Source: an uncultured Dialister sp.
Lineage (GTDB): Bacteria; Bacillota; Negativicutes; Veillonellales; Dialisteraceae
Reading direction: 5' to 3'
Assembly (NCBI GenBank): GCA_934178345.1
Contig: CAKPQG010000012.1
Span: forward strand, 1 to 64,000
Length of the DNA stretch: 64,000 bases
Shown here: positions 17,588 through 27,384 of the stretch, one piece after another
How positions within the stretch are numbered: position 1 is the first letter of the stretch
Layout: every line of letters starts with the position of its first letter
Position numbers and translations under genes: made by a program
The notes under the pieces: model-generated
Seen by the model: only the letters and a program-made list of their open reading frames with translations
Told to the model about the DNA's origin: nothing
Database searches by the model: none

Positions 17588-19483
17588 TTGAATAAATTTG
17601 TAAAGAATGTGGCCCTCTATGTGCTTCTGATCATTATAGCGGTCTCCATATTCAATACCTTTGTTCATCCTCAGGAAAAGCACTCGGAAATCACCTACAG
17701 CGATTTCATTTCGCAGGTCGAGAAGAAGAATGTCGACTCCGTGACGATGACGAACAATTCCATCAGCGGCAAGCTGAAGGATGGCAGCGAATTTGCTACC
17801 TATGCACCGGACAATGACGCGCAGCTCCTGCCGAAGCTTTCGGAGGGCGGTGTCATCATCACGGCAAAACCGCCGGAACAGCCGTCCTGGTGGATGAATC
17901 TGCTCTCTTCTCTGCTTCCGATCATCATCCTGGTCGGCGTGTGGTTCTGGATCATGAACCAGACACAGGGCGGCGGCGGACGTGTCATGAGCTTTGGCAA
18001 GTCCAGAGCGAAGATGACTGCCGAAGGCCAGGTCCACGTGAATTTCTCTGATGTCGCAGGGGAAGACGAAGCGAAGGAAGAGCTCTCCGAAGTGGTGGAT
18101 TTCCTGAAAAATCCGGGCCGCTATACGGCGATCGGCGCGAAGATCCCGAAGGGCGTGCTCCTTGTCGGTCCGCCAGGGACAGGTAAGACCCTGCTTGCCA
18201 AAGCAGTGGCCGGTGAAGCGAAGGTGCCGTTCTTCTCCATCTCCGGCTCTGACTTTGTAGAAATGTTTGTCGGTGTCGGCGCTTCCCGTGTCCGTGACCT
18301 CTTTGCTCAGGCGAAGAAGAATGCGCCATGCATCGTCTTCATCGATGAAATCGATGCGGTGGGCCGTCAGAGAGGCAGCGGCCTCGGCGGTGGGCATGAC
18401 GAAAGAGAACAGACGCTGAACCAGCTCTTGGTCGAGATGGATGGCTTCGGCTCGAATGAAGGCATCATCACCATCGCTGCGACGAACCGTCCGGATATCC
18501 TCGATCCGGCGCTGCTGCGTCCGGGTCGTTTCGACCGCCGCGTCGTTGTCGGCCGTCCTGACCTCAGAGGCCGTCTTGCGATCCTGCGTGTCCATGCGAA
18601 GAACAAACCGCTGGAACCGGATGTCGATCTCAATACCATCGCCAAGAAAGTCCCGGGCTTCACAGGGGCTGATCTTGCGAACATGCTGAATGAAGCGGCA
18701 CTTCTGGCTGCCCGTCAGAACAGAAAGACGATCTCCATGGCCGATCTGGAAGAGGCCAGCGAAAAGGTCAGCTACGGCCCGGAAAGAAAGAGCCATAAGG
18801 TCAGCGATGAGGAAAGAAGAATCACCGCGTACCACGAATCCGGCCATGCCATCATGGCGACCCTGCTGAAGGATGCGGATCCGGTGCACAAAGTCACCAT
18901 CATTCCGCGCGGACAGGCGGGCGGCTACACCATGATGCTCCCGCATGAAGAGCGCTCCTTCATCACGAAGTCGCATCTTCTTGCCCAGCTGCGTGTCGCT
19001 CTCGGCGGCCGCTGCGCGGAAAAGATCATTTTCAATGAAATCTCCAGCGGTGCGTCCGGCGACCTGCAGCAGGTGACCGGGATCCTCCGCAAGATGATCA
19101 TGGAATGGGGCATGAGCGATCGCTTAGGACCGATGATCTTCGGCGAACATCAGGAACAGATCTTCCTCGGCAAGCAGCTCGGCTCGGAAAGAAACTACGG
19201 CGAGACTGTAGCCACCATCATCGATGAAGAAATGCACAAGTACCTCGATGAAGCGTATAATGATACCATGCAGACACTGACGGACAATATGCCTGTCTTG
19301 GAAGCGATGGCGCAGGCGCTCCTCGAGGTGGAAACCATCGATCATAAACAGGTGGAAAACCTCTTCAAGTATCACTCCCTCTATGCACCGGGAGAAGAAC
19401 CGAAGAAGGAAGAAGACGAAGAGTCTCCGCTTCCGCCGATGCCAAAGGATGAAGGCCCGGCTCCTTCCCTCTATAGCGAATAA
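17588..19483 (+). CDS. ftsH: ATP-dependent zinc metalloprotease FtsH
   Basis: 631-residue membrane AAA+ protease. Two N-terminal helices (about residues 8-22 and 105-122) flank a periplasmic segment. The AAA module has Walker A GPPGTGKT (about 197), Walker B IVFIDEIDAVG and the second-region-of-homology arginines in RPGRFDRRVVV. The zinc motif HESGH gives the peptidase site. It degrades membrane and short-lived soluble proteins as a hexamer. The start is TTG at 17588, supported by AAGGAGG 7 nt upstream; no ATG fits the conserved start. A hairpin terminator follows. The C-terminal acidic/Pro tail is variable in the family. Confidence 0.97.
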   Translation: MNKFVKNVALYVLLIIIAVSIFNTFVHPQEKHSEITYSDFISQVEKKNVDSVTMTNNSISGKLKDGSEFATYAPDNDAQLLPKLSEGGVIITAKPPEQPSWWMNLLSSLLPIIILVGVWFWIMNQTQGGGGRVMSFGKSRAKMTAEGQVHVNFSDVAGEDEAKEELSEVVDFLKNPGRYTAIGAKIPKGVLLVGPPGTGKTLLAKAVAGEAKVPFFSISGSDFVEMFVGVGASRVRDLFAQAKKNAPCIVFIDEIDAVGRQRGSGLGGGHDEREQTLNQLLVEMDGFGSNEGIITIAATNRPDILDPALLRPGRFDRRVVVGRPDLRGRLAILRVHAKNKPLEPDVDLNTIAKKVPGFTGADLANMLNEAALLAARQNRKTISMADLEEASEKVSYGPERKSHKVSDEERRITAYHESGHAIMATLLKDADPVHKVTIIPRGQAGGYTMMLPHEERSFITKSHLLAQLRVALGGRCAEKIIFNEISSGASGDLQQVTGILRKMIMEWGMSDRLGPMIFGEHQEQIFLGKQLGSERNYGETVATIIDEEMHKYLDEAYNDTMQTLTDNMPVLEAMAQALLEVETIDHKQVENLFKYHSLYAPGEEPKKEEDEESPLPPMPKDEGPAPSLYSE

Positions 19484-19501
19484 TACGATAGAGCTTGACA
19501 G

Positions 19502-19534
19502 AACGCCTCCGCATTGCGGGGGCGTTTTCTTTTG
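19502..19534 (+). terminator. ftsH terminator
   Basis: AACGCCTCCGC, loop ATTG, then CGGGGGCGTT and TTCTTTT, 18 bp after the ftsH stop. Confidence 0.8.
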
Positions 19535-19692
19535 CTTTTCGCAAAAGTTTTAGAACGTTTTACGAACGTGAGAGGAAAAACGTGGTAACATAGGGGTGAC
19601 TGGTGACTGGTGAGAGCAGCCTTGTCCTTAAACTACTCTTCTGAACCTACTCCCCTTTTTCTATCACTCTTTCTACAAGGAGATTCTATACA

Positions 19693-22053
19693 ATGACACT
19701 TGACGAATTACAAATCGGCCAGTCGGCCACGCTCACGACCGTCGGCGGAGAGGGCGCGCTTAGACAGCATTTTCTGGACATGGGCCTCATTCCGGGAGAA
19801 GAGGTGACGCTGGTGCGCTTCGCGCCTTTGGGCGATCCCATGGAGCTCATGGTGCAGGGCTATGAGCTGACACTCCGAAAAGATGATGCGCGAAAGATCG
19901 TAGTGACGAATGCGCATGAGGCAGCGGCGAAAGCAGGAAAGCAGCTGCGCCCGGAAGCGTCTCGGTATCTTCATCCCGGTCTCGGTGAGCCGGGCAAGTA
20001 TCATGAAGAGTCGAAGTACTCAGAGGTCAAGCCGATCGAAGGCAGACTGACTTTTGCGCTCGTCGGCAACCAGAATTGCGGCAAGACGACGCTCTTCAAC
20101 CAGCTGACCGGCTCCAACCAGCATGTCGGCAATTTCCCCGGGGTCACGGTGGATCAGAAGACGGGCGTGATTCGCGGCTATCCGGAGGCAGAGGTGGTGG
20201 ATCTGCCGGGGATTTATTCCCTCTCTCCGTATACGAGCGAGGAAATTGTCTCTCGAGAATTTATCCTCAAACAAAAGCCGACGGGCATCATCAATATCGT
20301 GGATGCGACGAATCTCACGCGCAATCTTTATCTCACCATGCAGCTGATGGAGCTTGATATACCGATGGTGCTTGCGATCAATATGATGGATGAAATGGAA
20401 AGCAACGGCGGTTCGATTCTGATCAATGAGATGGAGCGTCTCTTGCAGATCCCGGTCGTACCGATTTCCGCTGTCAAGAATCAAGGCGTGGGCGAGCTCG
20501 TGAAGCATGCGATCCATGTCGCACGCTATCAGGAGAAACCGGGCATCACTGATTTCTGCGACAAGAATGACCATCATGGGGCTCTCCACCGCGCCCTGCA
20601 TGGCATCATGCATCTCATCGAGGACCATGCGAAAGCAGCTGGCATCCCGCTGCGCTTTGCGGCCTCCAAGCTGGTCGAGGGCGATCCTCTCGTGGAGCAG
20701 GCGCTCGCTCTGGAGGCGAATGAGAAAGAGCTTTTGCGGCACATTCTCACGCAGCTTGAAGAAGAGCGCGGCCTTGACTGCGCGGCTGCGATGGCGGATA
20801 TGCGCTTCCTCTTCATCCGCCGCCTCTGTGAACGGACGGTGGTGAAGCCGCAAGAAAGTAAAGAGCATGCGCGCAGCCAGAAAATCGACCGCATTCTCAC
20901 GGGAAAGTACACGGCCATCCCGATTTTTGTCCTCATCATGGGACTGGTCTTCTTTCTCACCTTTAATGTCATCGGTGCTTTCCTGCAGGACGCTTTGGCA
21001 GATGGCATCGATCAGGTGACAGAGTGGGCGGATGCATGGCTCACGGCAGAGGCGGTGAATCCCGCCATCCGCTCGCTGGTGGTGGATGCCATTTTCCAAG
21101 GCGTCGGCAGCGTCCTTTCTTTCGTGCCGGTGATCGCCGTCTTGTTTTTCTTCCTGTCTCTTTTGGAAGACGGGGGCTATATGGCGCGCATCGCCTTCGT
21201 CATGGATAAGCTGCTCAGAAAGCTGGGGCTCTCCGGACGCAGCATCGTGCCGCTTCTTGTCGGCTTTGGCTGCACGGTTCCCGCTGTCATGGCGACGCGG
21301 ACGCTGCCCTCGGAGCGTGACCGCCGCATGACTATCATGCTTATCCCCTTCATGAGCTGCTCGGCCAAGGTGCCGATCTATGCCTTCTTCACGGCGGCCT
21401 TCTTCCCGCGAAATGGGGCGCTCGTCATGACAGGGCTCTATCTCTTCGGCATCGGGATGGCGATCCTGACCGCCCTCCTTTTCAAGCACACTCTTTTCAA
21501 GGGAGAACCGGTGCCCTTTGTCATGGAGCTTCCGAATTATCGCATGCCCGGCATGAAAAATGTTCTGCGCCTCATGTGGGATAAGGCCAGAGATTTCCTC
21601 GAGCGTGCTTTCACGGTCATCTTCGTCGGCACCATCATCATCTGGCTTCTGCAGAACTTTGATGTCCGTCTCAATATGGTGGCAGACTCGAAAGACAGCA
21701 TCCTTGCTCTTGCGGCTGGCGCTGTCGCGCCGCTCTTTGCGCCGCTCGGTCTTGCAGACTGGAGACTCTCGACCGCGCTCATCTCCGGATTCATGGCCAA
21801 GGAGAGTGTCGTCTCTACCCTGACGGTCCTCTATGGGACGGAGGGAAATCTCTCTTCGCTTCTGACACCGGGCATGGCGCTCACCTTCCTGACCTTTTGC
21901 CTGCTCTACACGCCCTGCATCGCGGCGATCACTTCCGTCAAGCGGGAGAATGGGACGGGATGGGCTGTGGGGATGATTGCCTTCCAGTGTGTCATCGCCT
22001 GGCTCGCTGCCTTCGCGGTGCATCTCATACTGTCTGCCTTTGGCGTGGCATAA
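19693..22053 (+). CDS. feoB: Ferrous iron transporter, FeoA-FeoB fusion
   Basis: 786-residue Fe2+ uptake protein. Residues 1-78 are a FeoA SH3-like domain (LDELQIGQSATLTTVGG...FLDMGLIPGEEVTLVRFAPLGDPMELMV). After a linker of about 40 residues comes the cytoplasmic G domain with G1 GNQNCGKT, G3 DLPGIYSL and the G4-region motif NMMDE. The membrane part has the Gate motifs (LVGFGCTVPAVMATRTL, FMSCSAKVPIYAFF) with the conserved Cys residues, ending in TPCIAAITSVKREN. The start follows AAGGAG. FeoA and FeoB are separate in E. coli; fusions are known in several groups. A terminator follows directly. Confidence 0.95.
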   Translation: MTLDELQIGQSATLTTVGGEGALRQHFLDMGLIPGEEVTLVRFAPLGDPMELMVQGYELTLRKDDARKIVVTNAHEAAAKAGKQLRPEASRYLHPGLGEPGKYHEESKYSEVKPIEGRLTFALVGNQNCGKTTLFNQLTGSNQHVGNFPGVTVDQKTGVIRGYPEAEVVDLPGIYSLSPYTSEEIVSREFILKQKPTGIINIVDATNLTRNLYLTMQLMELDIPMVLAINMMDEMESNGGSILINEMERLLQIPVVPISAVKNQGVGELVKHAIHVARYQEKPGITDFCDKNDHHGALHRALHGIMHLIEDHAKAAGIPLRFAASKLVEGDPLVEQALALEANEKELLRHILTQLEEERGLDCAAAMADMRFLFIRRLCERTVVKPQESKEHARSQKIDRILTGKYTAIPIFVLIMGLVFFLTFNVIGAFLQDALADGIDQVTEWADAWLTAEAVNPAIRSLVVDAIFQGVGSVLSFVPVIAVLFFFLSLLEDGGYMARIAFVMDKLLRKLGLSGRSIVPLLVGFGCTVPAVMATRTLPSERDRRMTIMLIPFMSCSAKVPIYAFFTAAFFPRNGALVMTGLYLFGIGMAILTALLFKHTLFKGEPVPFVMELPNYRMPGMKNVLRLMWDKARDFLERAFTVIFVGTIIIWLLQNFDVRLNMVADSKDSILALAAGAVAPLFAPLGLADWRLSTALISGFMAKESVVSTLTVLYGTEGNLSSLLTPGMALTFLTFCLLYTPCIAAITSVKRENGTGWAVGMIAFQCVIAWLAAFAVHLILSAFGVA

Positions 22054-22067
22054 GGACAAGAAAATAC

Positions 22068-22125
22068 AAACTTTCATACGAGACTTTTGCGGATACGGGC
22101 AAAGAGTCACGTATGAAAGTTTTTT
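22068..22125 (+). terminator. feoB terminator
   Basis: Long hairpin AAACTTTCATACG / CGTATGAAAGTTT followed by TTTTTGCTTTT, 15 bp after the feoB stop. Confidence 0.8.
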
Positions 22126-22152
22126 GCTTTTCTATGCGATTGTTCTTTTTTA

Positions 22153-22182
22153 TTGACGGCTTTTCTTTTTTGGTGCTATGAT
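22153..22182 (+). promoter_or_regulatory. Promoter for RND pair 2 adaptor
   Basis: TTGACG (22153-22158), 18-bp spacer, TATGAT (22177-22182), 31 bp before the adaptor start. Confidence 0.65.
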
Positions 22183-22213
22183 GAGAAAAATCCGTGAAGA
22201 AAAGGAGACTCTT

Positions 22214-23386
22214 ATGATTCAAAAAATATGGCAGAAGAAAGCGCTGCTCGTCCTATTCCTGTGTGCCCTCGCGTCGGGGATGATGGCAGGATGCGGGCAA
22301 ACCGCGCCGAAGGCGAGCGCGGTAGCTGTGAAGACACTCCCTGTGCAGAAGAAAGATGTCGCCGTCTCAAAGCAGTATGCCGGACAGGTAAAGGCACTGG
22401 ATGCTGTCTCGATCAAGCCGAAGGTGTCGGGGACGATCGTGGAAAAGTATATCCAGAGCGGGCAGTTCGTCGAAAAAGGACAGCCGCTCTACAAGATCGA
22501 TGACCGGCAGTATTCGACCGAGGTGCTCTCCGCGGAGTCCAATGTGGATAAAGCCCTGACGACACTGAACAATTCGAGGATCGATCTCAATCGCTATGAG
22601 AAGCTCGCAGAGACAGGGGCGATCTCGGAGCAGACGCTGACGACGCAGCGAGCGACGGTTGCGACGAATGAGTCGAATTATCGGAACATGCAGTCGCTCC
22701 TGCAGAAGGCACAGGAGAATCTGGATGATACCGTCATCCGTTCGCCGATTTCCGGCAAGCTCTCTGTGAATGAGATGTCGCCGGGGAGCTTTGTGACGAC
22801 GGGAAATACGGAGCTGGTCTCTGTCGGCTCCGTGAATCCGATCGCCGTGCAGTTCTCCGTCTCTGAAAATGAGCTTCTGAATTTCAAGCAGGCTGTGATG
22901 GAGAATCAGCAAGACGCGCTGCCGCCCGATCAAATGGTCCCCCAGGCGACGCTCACCCTGAGCAATGGCATGAAGCTTTCGGAAGTTTCGAAAAACTATG
23001 TGATGGATCGCGAGGTCTCGCAGAGTACGGGGACGATCACGATGAAGGCGATTTTTGAAAATACGGAGCATATCCTCCTGCCGGGGATGTTCGCCCGCGT
23101 GACGCTGACCAGCCCCATGCAGCAGGATGTACTCCTCGTGCCGGAGCGTGCGGTGCAGCAGGTCCTGGATAAGTCCTTCGTCATCGTATGCGGCGACGAC
23201 AATCAGTCCGTCTCGAAGATCGTGACGCTCGGTGATAAGGTGGGCAGCTACTACATCGTGAAGAAGGGACTCACCGAAAAGGATGTCGTCGTCGTCGAAG
23301 GCCTGACGAATCTGAAGGAGGGCCAGACGCTGAATCCGACGGCTGCTACGGCGGAAGAATTGGGATTGTCAATGAAAGATGAATGA
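22214..23386 (+). CDS. RND efflux periplasmic adaptor lipoprotein (pair 2)
   Basis: 390-residue AcrA/MexA-type membrane-fusion protein. The signal peptide ends in a lipobox (SGMMAGC), so it is probably lipid-anchored after cleavage. The lipoyl half-motif VSIKPKVSGTIVEKYIQSGQFVEKGQPLYKIDD lies near residue 65. An alpha-hairpin follows (about 95-165), then the second half VIRSPISGKLSVNEMSPGSFV and the beta-barrel. ATG at 22214 follows AAAGGAG; upstream ATGs at 22178 and 22181 overlap the -10 hexamer. Unlike the pair 1 adaptor, which has an uncleaved anchor, this one is a lipoprotein. The pump gene is 473 bp downstream, behind repeats. Confidence 0.92.
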   Translation: MIQKIWQKKALLVLFLCALASGMMAGCGQTAPKASAVAVKTLPVQKKDVAVSKQYAGQVKALDAVSIKPKVSGTIVEKYIQSGQFVEKGQPLYKIDDRQYSTEVLSAESNVDKALTTLNNSRIDLNRYEKLAETGAISEQTLTTQRATVATNESNYRNMQSLLQKAQENLDDTVIRSPISGKLSVNEMSPGSFVTTGNTELVSVGSVNPIAVQFSVSENELLNFKQAVMENQQDALPPDQMVPQATLTLSNGMKLSEVSKNYVMDREVSQSTGTITMKAIFENTEHILLPGMFARVTLTSPMQQDVLLVPERAVQQVLDKSFVIVCGDDNQSVSKIVTLGDKVGSYYIVKKGLTEKDVVVVEGLTNLKEGQTLNPTAATAEELGLSMKDE

Positions 23387-23859
23387 GGATTGGCGGCGAT
23401 GGCGTTCTCATATGGATTTAAATGGGTTCAGGGTTCAGGTTGATGGGTTCAGGGTTGTGGTGGCAGCTTCGCTGCAAAATATATCTGCGGCGAAGCCGCC
23501 ACACGAGCTACGTTTGAAAGCAGGTATGAGTGGCTAGGGATTAAGGACTGGGAGCCGCAAGTGACTGGTGACTAAATACCACCTTCGGGCATCGCCCCAT
23601 ATATACTCGCGGCGAAGCCGCCACCTTCATTCCTAATTCCTCATTCGCGCAAAGCTTTCATTCATAATCAGTGGACGGAGCCGTCCCACGAGCTAACCCC
23701 GAACCCCGAACCCCGAACCCTGAACCCCGAACCCTGAACCCCGAACCCTGAACCCCGAACCCTGAACCCTGAACCCTAATCCCTAGTCCCTAGCTACTAG
23801 TCACTAGTCACCAGTCCCAAGTCACCAGTCCCAAGTCACTATACAAACGGAGATACCTT
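23387..23859. repeat. 473-bp repeat block between adaptor and pump of pair 2
   Basis: Contains GGGTTCA heptamers, GGCAGCTTCGCTGC and GCGGCGAAGCCGCC palindromes, the composite block from TTTGAAAGCAGGTATGAG to AAGCTTTCATTCATAATC, then a long tandem of CCCCGAACCCTGAA units (about 23695-23785) and CACTAGTCACCAGTCCC arrays. No gene or terminator is seen. Confidence 0.75.
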
Positions 23860-26800
23860 ATGTCAAAATTCTTTATCCGGCGGCCGATCTTTGCGATCGT
23901 GGTCTCGCTGATCATTGTGCTTCTCGGGCTGATTTCTCTGGTCAGTCTGCCGATCGCGCAGTATCCGCAGATTTCACCGCCGACCATCAATCTGTCCGCT
24001 AGCTATACGGGCGCGAATGCGGAGACGGTGAATCAGACTGTCGCACAGGTGCTCGAGAACCAGCTGAACGGCATCGAAGGCATGGACTACATGTCGTCGA
24101 CCTCTTCCAATAACGGGAGCTACAGCCTGTCGATCGTTTTCGATCTTGATACGGATGGCAATACGGATTCTGTCAATGTACAGAATACGGCAAATCTCGC
24201 GAAGAACGGGCTGCCGAGCGAGGTGCAGCAGACGGGGCTGTCTGTCCGCAAGTCCTCCGGGGATATGGCGCTCATGGTGAATCTGTATTCGCCGAATAAC
24301 ACATATGACACCGCGTTTCTCAAAAACTATGCAGATATTTACCTCCTGGATAAGCTGAAGCGCGTCTCGGGGGTCGGCAATGTGAATGCCTTCGGCTCGA
24401 CGTATGCGATGCGCGTGTGGCTGAATCCGGACAAGCTCGCGGAGCGCGGGCTCACGGTCTCGGACGTGACGAGCGCCATCAAGGAGCAGAATCAGGCGGC
24501 TCCGGCGGGCACGGTCGGCGCACCGCCGACGCCGAAAAATCAGGAGAAGCAGTACAGTGCGAAGGTGGAAGGCCGTCTGTCTACGCCGGAGCAGTTCGGG
24601 AATATCATCATCAAGTCGGGAAGCGATGGCCAGTTCGTCCGCCTGCGCGATGTGGCAGAGGTGGAAACAGGCGCGCAGAGCTCCTCGGCGGACTCGAAGC
24701 TCGACGGCAAGACGGGGGTCGGCTTTGGTGTGCAGCTGACGAGTGATGCGAATACGCTCGAATCAGTCACGGCGGTGAAGAAGATCCTCGCGGAGGCGAA
24801 GGATGATTTCCCGCCGGATCTCGAGTACAAGATCGTCGTCGATAACACGGCTTTTATCAATGCATCGATTTCCGAAGTGGTCGATACCTTCATCGAAGCG
24901 CTGCTCCTTGTCGTTCTGGTCGTCTTTGTATTTCTGCAGAAATGGCGCACGACCCTTATCCCGATCCTTGCGGTGCCAGTCTCCATCATCGGTACGTTTG
25001 CGACCTTTGTCGTGCTTGGTTTCACCATCAATACACTGACGCTTTTTGCACTGGTGCTTGCCATCGGCATGGTCGTCGATGATGCAATCGTTGTCATCGA
25101 AAACGTGGAGGAGCATATGGCCAAAGACCATATGCCGGTGAAGGAGTCCACAGAAAAGGCGATGGATGAGGTGCAGGGACCGATCATCGCGACGACCGCG
25201 GTGCTGGCTGCCATTTTCGTCCCGGTCGCTTTCCTCGGCGGGACGATGGGTGTCCTCTACAAGCAGTTTGCGATCACCATCACGGTATCCGTGGCGATCT
25301 CCGCTCTGGTCGCACTGACTTTGACACCGGCGCTCTGCGGGATGCTCCTCAAGGCGGACGATACCGCCGTCTCGAAAGGCGTGATCGGACGCTTCTTTGA
25401 CCGATTCAACAGCGCTTTTGATGCGGTGCGTGATGCGTACACGAGAAAAGTCGGCTGGATGATTTTCCATCTGAAGTACGCGGTCTGCTTCCTCGTGATC
25501 GTGGTGGGGCTCATGGGGCTTTTCTACAAGCTCGTCCCTTCGACTTTTGTGCCGAATGAAGACCAGGGCATGTTCATCGCTTCGGTCACGATGCCGGAAG
25601 GCACTTCGATGAACCAGACGGTCAAGGTCGTCGATGCGGTCGCCAAGGAAACAAAGACGCTCCCCGGCGTCGATGCCGTCATGACGAATACCTCGGCAAG
25701 CTCGGCGAATCTTTTCGTCCGCCTCAAGGACTGGGATGAACGCACCGGCAAGGAGGAAAGTCTCTCAGCGATCCTTTCGGCTTTCAATCAGAAGATCGGA
25801 GGGGCGCATCCGGAGGCGCAGGTCATGGCCTTTGGTCCCTCTGCGCTGCCGGGCCTCGGCATGGAAGGCGGATGGGCGATGCAGGTGCAGGACAATACCG
25901 GCCTCTCTGATGAGGAGCTGGGAAATCTGGCATCCAAGATCGTGGCTGCGGCGAACCAGCGTCCGGAGCTCTCTGCCGTTCGCAGCAATTTCAAAGCCAA
26001 TACCCCGAGCTATGAGTATCAGGTGGATCGCGAGAAGGTCAAGAGCCTTGGCATCCAGCTCTCCGATGTTTTCACCGCGCTGCAGGTGAATTTCGGCGGC
26101 ACGCAGGTGAATGATTTCAACCAGTTCGGACGCTCGTACAAGGTCATGCTGCAGGCTGATACCCGCTACCGCTCGGAAGCGGACAGCCTGAAGTTTATTT
26201 CCGTCAAATCCAAAACGGGCGATATGATCCCGCTCGATACCATCCTGACCAAGTCCATCACGACCGGCCCCTCCTCCATCAGCCGCTTCAATGGCGTGCG
26301 CTCCATCTCCATCCAAGGCAGCGCGGGGAGCGGCTACAGCTCCGGCGAAGCCATGGCAGCGGCAGAAGCGGTCGTGAAGGAGATCGCTCCGGCGGGGACC
26401 ACCATCGAGTGGTCCGGACAGAGCCGCGAAGAACAGAAGTCGGGCTCGTCTACGATGAAAGTCTTAGGGCTGGCGCTCGTCTTTGCCTTCCTCTGCCTCG
26501 CGGCGCTCTACGAGAGCTGGTCTGTGCCGCTCGCCGTCCTCTTCACGGTGCCGACGGGCATCTTCGGCGCTGTCTTCTCGGAGTATGTCGTGAACAAACT
26601 CGCCGCACTCCTCGGCTCGACGAGCGACGGCTACCAGAACAGCGTCTACATGCAGATCGGCATCATCATGATCATCGGGCTGGCCGCGAAAAATGCCATC
26701 CTCATCGTGGAATTTGCCAAAGAACGTGTCGATCATGGGATGGATCCGATGGACGCCGTCCTGGAAGCGGCAAGGCTTCGTTTTCGCCCGATCCTCATGA

Positions 26801-27012
26801 CGGCCTTCACCTCCATCATCGGATGTCTCCCACTCGCGCTGGCGACCGGTGCCGGTGCAGCGGCTCGCTGCGGCATGGGCGTAGCTGTCGTGGGCGGCAT
26901 GTGCTTCGCGACCCTCTTCGGCGTCTTCCTCATCCCGTGCTTCTACCTCGTGACAATGATTATCGCGCGGAGTATGGGGCGGATGGCAAAGGGTCGGGGA
27001 AGCGGCTTTTGA
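23860..27012 (+). CDS. RND efflux pump, HAE1 family (pair 2)
   Basis: 1050-residue hydrophobe/amphiphile efflux pump, closest in pattern to AcrB/MexB. It starts with SKFFIRRPIFAIVVSLIIVLLGL. The periplasmic head includes YPQISPPTINLSASYTGANAETV. The TM4 proton-relay Asp pair is in LAIGMVVDDAIVVIENVEEHM, and the TM10 Lys is in IIGLAAKNAILIVEFAKE. Its length is typical for the family. The start follows GGAG. It pairs with the lipoprotein adaptor upstream. The outer-membrane channel is not in this window. The family commonly exports antibiotics, bile salts and detergents. Confidence 0.95.
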   Translation: MSKFFIRRPIFAIVVSLIIVLLGLISLVSLPIAQYPQISPPTINLSASYTGANAETVNQTVAQVLENQLNGIEGMDYMSSTSSNNGSYSLSIVFDLDTDGNTDSVNVQNTANLAKNGLPSEVQQTGLSVRKSSGDMALMVNLYSPNNTYDTAFLKNYADIYLLDKLKRVSGVGNVNAFGSTYAMRVWLNPDKLAERGLTVSDVTSAIKEQNQAAPAGTVGAPPTPKNQEKQYSAKVEGRLSTPEQFGNIIIKSGSDGQFVRLRDVAEVETGAQSSSADSKLDGKTGVGFGVQLTSDANTLESVTAVKKILAEAKDDFPPDLEYKIVVDNTAFINASISEVVDTFIEALLLVVLVVFVFLQKWRTTLIPILAVPVSIIGTFATFVVLGFTINTLTLFALVLAIGMVVDDAIVVIENVEEHMAKDHMPVKESTEKAMDEVQGPIIATTAVLAAIFVPVAFLGGTMGVLYKQFAITITVSVAISALVALTLTPALCGMLLKADDTAVSKGVIGRFFDRFNSAFDAVRDAYTRKVGWMIFHLKYAVCFLVIVVGLMGLFYKLVPSTFVPNEDQGMFIASVTMPEGTSMNQTVKVVDAVAKETKTLPGVDAVMTNTSASSANLFVRLKDWDERTGKEESLSAILSAFNQKIGGAHPEAQVMAFGPSALPGLGMEGGWAMQVQDNTGLSDEELGNLASKIVAAANQRPELSAVRSNFKANTPSYEYQVDREKVKSLGIQLSDVFTALQVNFGGTQVNDFNQFGRSYKVMLQADTRYRSEADSLKFISVKSKTGDMIPLDTILTKSITTGPSSISRFNGVRSISIQGSAGSGYSSGEAMAAAEAVVKEIAPAGTTIEWSGQSREEQKSGSSTMKVLGLALVFAFLCLAALYESWSVPLAVLFTVPTGIFGAVFSEYVVNKLAALLGSTSDGYQNSVYMQIGIIMIIGLAAKNAILIVEFAKERVDHGMDPMDAVLEAARLRFRPILMTAFTSIIGCLPLALATGAGAAARCGMGVAVVGGMCFATLFGVFLIPCFYLVTMIIARSMGRMAKGRGSGF

Positions 27013-27345
27013 TGGAAAGGGCAGGCGGCTTTCCGTCCGCTTCTTCCCTTTGGGAAGCCGTCCGCATCTCTTTCCGGCGGAGCTAAGGGCGCATGCCTCA
27101 TGGACTTCCCATTTCCATAATGCTATTAAGTTAAGCGGCAGAACCGTTCTTGGCTCCCCATCGGGGGAGCTGCCCGGAGGGCTGAGGGGGCACCACTACG
27201 GTATATCCAACACTGTTCGATGGCCGCTGGCATGCCCCTATTGCCTTCGGCACTTCCCCCGAAGGGGGAAGCAAGTCATTACGGTGCTAACAATTTCCTT
27301 AACTTAATAGCATTACCCATTTTCAGGCACTCATCCAAATCCCCC
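27013..27345. repeat. Gap between RND pump and trp promoter, with MITE copy 3
   Basis: About 110 bp of unique GC-rich sequence (GGAAGCCGTCCGC) is followed by MITE copy 3 (27122-27311) and 34 bp leading to the trp promoter. No gene is seen. Confidence 0.6.
27122..27311. mobile_element. MITE-like element, copy 3 (190 bp)
   Basis: Ends GCTATTAAGTTAAG and CTTAACTTAATAGC, extended to 17 bp by flanking AAT/ATT. It is the shortest copy, lacking the middle insertions of copies 1 and 2. Its right end lies 34 bp before the -35 of the trp promoter. Confidence 0.75.
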
Positions 27346-27374
27346 TTGACAGAAACGCCAAGGGAGATTATGAT
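27346..27374 (+). promoter_or_regulatory. trp operon promoter
   Basis: Perfect -35 TTGACA (27346-27351), 17-bp spacer, -10 TATGAT (27369-27374). It directly precedes the T-box leader. Confidence 0.85.
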
Positions 27375-27384
27375 TAACTCAACA

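Noticed and set aside
14671..18976. Long minus-strand frames opposite tilS and ftsH
   Set aside because: Antisense shadows; the plus-strand genes are unambiguous.
20020..22110. Very long minus-strand frame (696 codons) opposite feoB
   Set aside because: Antisense shadow of a GC-rich gene; low-complexity His/Arg/Asp-rich translation, while feoB has full family motifs.
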